DNA from: an uncultured Bacteroidota bacterium
GTDB lineage: Bacteria > Bacteroidota > Bacteroidia > NS11-12g > UBA955
NCBI GenBank assembly: GCA_903879775.1
Contig: CAIRMY010000326.1
Location: 1-5,140 of the forward strand
Length of the DNA stretch: 5,140 nt
Reading direction: 5' to 3'
Shown piece after piece: positions 4,917 to 5,140 of the stretch. A program made the translations under genes and the position numbers. The notes under the pieces were generated by a model. That model was given only the letters and a program-made list of their open reading frames with translations, was not told the origin of the DNA and ran no database searches. The number at the start of each line of letters is the position of its first letter. The first letter of the stretch is position 1.

Positions 4917-5027
4917 GATTTAGGGTTTAGAGTTTAATGTTTAGAGTTCTTTTTAATTTAGGGTTTAATATTTAAGGTTTTTTATTCCGTTTAATCTCTC
5001 TAACCCTTCTAATCTTTTTAATCTAAT
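4917..5027. repeat. Intergenic repeat cluster R4, between pheS and lpxH
   Basis: The whole 113-base gap is low-complexity. Positions 4920-4980 contain TTTAGGG, TTTAGAG, TTTAATG and TTTAATA units of 7-8 bases in one orientation, like the blocks at 125-147 and 1842-1858. Positions 4986-5027 hold a different flavour: TTTAATCTC, TCTAACCCTTC, TAATCTTTT and TAATCTAA. The ATAAACC type appears once, at 5029-5037, inside the end of pheS. No palindromic core is present. On the minus strand this would be the leader of lpxH; I see neither a clear ribosome binding site nor an exact TAnnTTTG box near the lpxH start. Confidence 0.75.
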
Positions 5028-5140
5028 TTATAAACCTTTAAATTGCCCCAACATCCTGGTGTCATTCACAAAAAGGTCACGAATATCGTGAATTCCATAT
5101 TTTAACATGGTAATTCTGTCGATACCCATCCCAAATGCGA
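5028..5140 (-). CDS. pheS: Phenylalanine-tRNA ligase alpha subunit, C-terminal end (partial)
   Basis: Only the last 37 codons are in the window; the gene continues beyond the right edge. PheS, with PheT, forms the alpha2beta2 enzyme that attaches phenylalanine to its tRNA. The visible part starts AFGMGIDRITMLKYGI, which is class II synthetase motif 3 with its invariant Arg. It continues HDIRDLFVNDTRMLGQFKGL, which aligns with the ending of E. coli PheS (DLRSFFENDLRFLKQFK, from memory). The two residues after QFK, Gly-Leu, and the stop codon come from GGTTTATAA, a unit of the intergenic repeat family. lpxH lies downstream on the same strand. Confidence 0.95.
   Translation of the reverse strand, partial: AFGMGIDRITMLKYGIHDIRDLFVNDTRMLGQFKGL

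Noticed and set aside
4917..4980. TTTAGGG units resembling plant telomere repeats
   Set aside because: Copies are irregular, few, mixed with TTTAGAG and TTTAATG, and embedded among bacterial genes. The similarity is by chance.
4915..5027. Riboswitch or T-box leader for lpxH
   Set aside because: The sequence is low-complexity A+T repeats, with no conserved aptamer or T-box motif that I can recognise.

Overview
The window looks chromosomal and housekeeping in character, from a Bacteroidota bacterium (class and genus not resolved). The evidence is a sigma-54 and a release factor 1 of Bacteroidota style, TAnnTTTG promoter boxes in place of classical -10 boxes, weak or absent Shine-Dalgarno sequences, A+T-rich spacers, and a small lipoprotein with an acidic patch just after the lipidated cysteine.

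Layout from left to right. Positions 1-221 hold an unresolved edge reading frame and a repeat cluster. rpoN (sigma-54, minus strand, 222-1694) follows, with a near-leaderless TATATTTG promoter. Positions 1695-1976 hold no gene but two consecutive copies of a mosaic repeat module. A strong GAAA-loop terminator (1977-2008) ends a minus-strand DUF6252-like lipoprotein gene (2009-2569). That gene has its own TATATTTG promoter and a perfect 13-bp dyad over the -33 region. Positions 2631-2842 hold a third repeat cluster with a 67-bp tandem duplication, a palindromic core and seven phased 9-10 bp units. A probable 34-residue basic protein gene (2926-3030) leads into prfA (release factor 1, plus strand, 3075-4145). 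prfA converges with lpxH (minus strand, 4150-4914) with only 4 bp between the stop codons. A fourth repeat cluster separates lpxH from the 3' end of pheS (minus strand, 5028 to the window edge).

The protein genes are mostly essential or core functions: transcription (RpoN), translation termination (RF1), translation (PheS) and lipid A synthesis (LpxH). They do not form one pathway. pheS and lpxH may be cotranscribed; the others appear to be separate transcription units.

The most unusual material is in the spacers. Four of the six gene-to-gene or gene-to-edge gaps carry mosaics of short units sharing a GTTTA core (GTTTATGAG, GTTTATAAAG, GTTTAGAGT, GTTTAACATT types). Three of these mosaics' modules are organised around a degenerate palindrome of the form CCCGATAGCTATCGGG. 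The clusters run right up to, or into, stop codons: the last codons of pheS are themselves a repeat unit. This looks like a genome-wide intergenic repeat family; its function is not apparent from one window.
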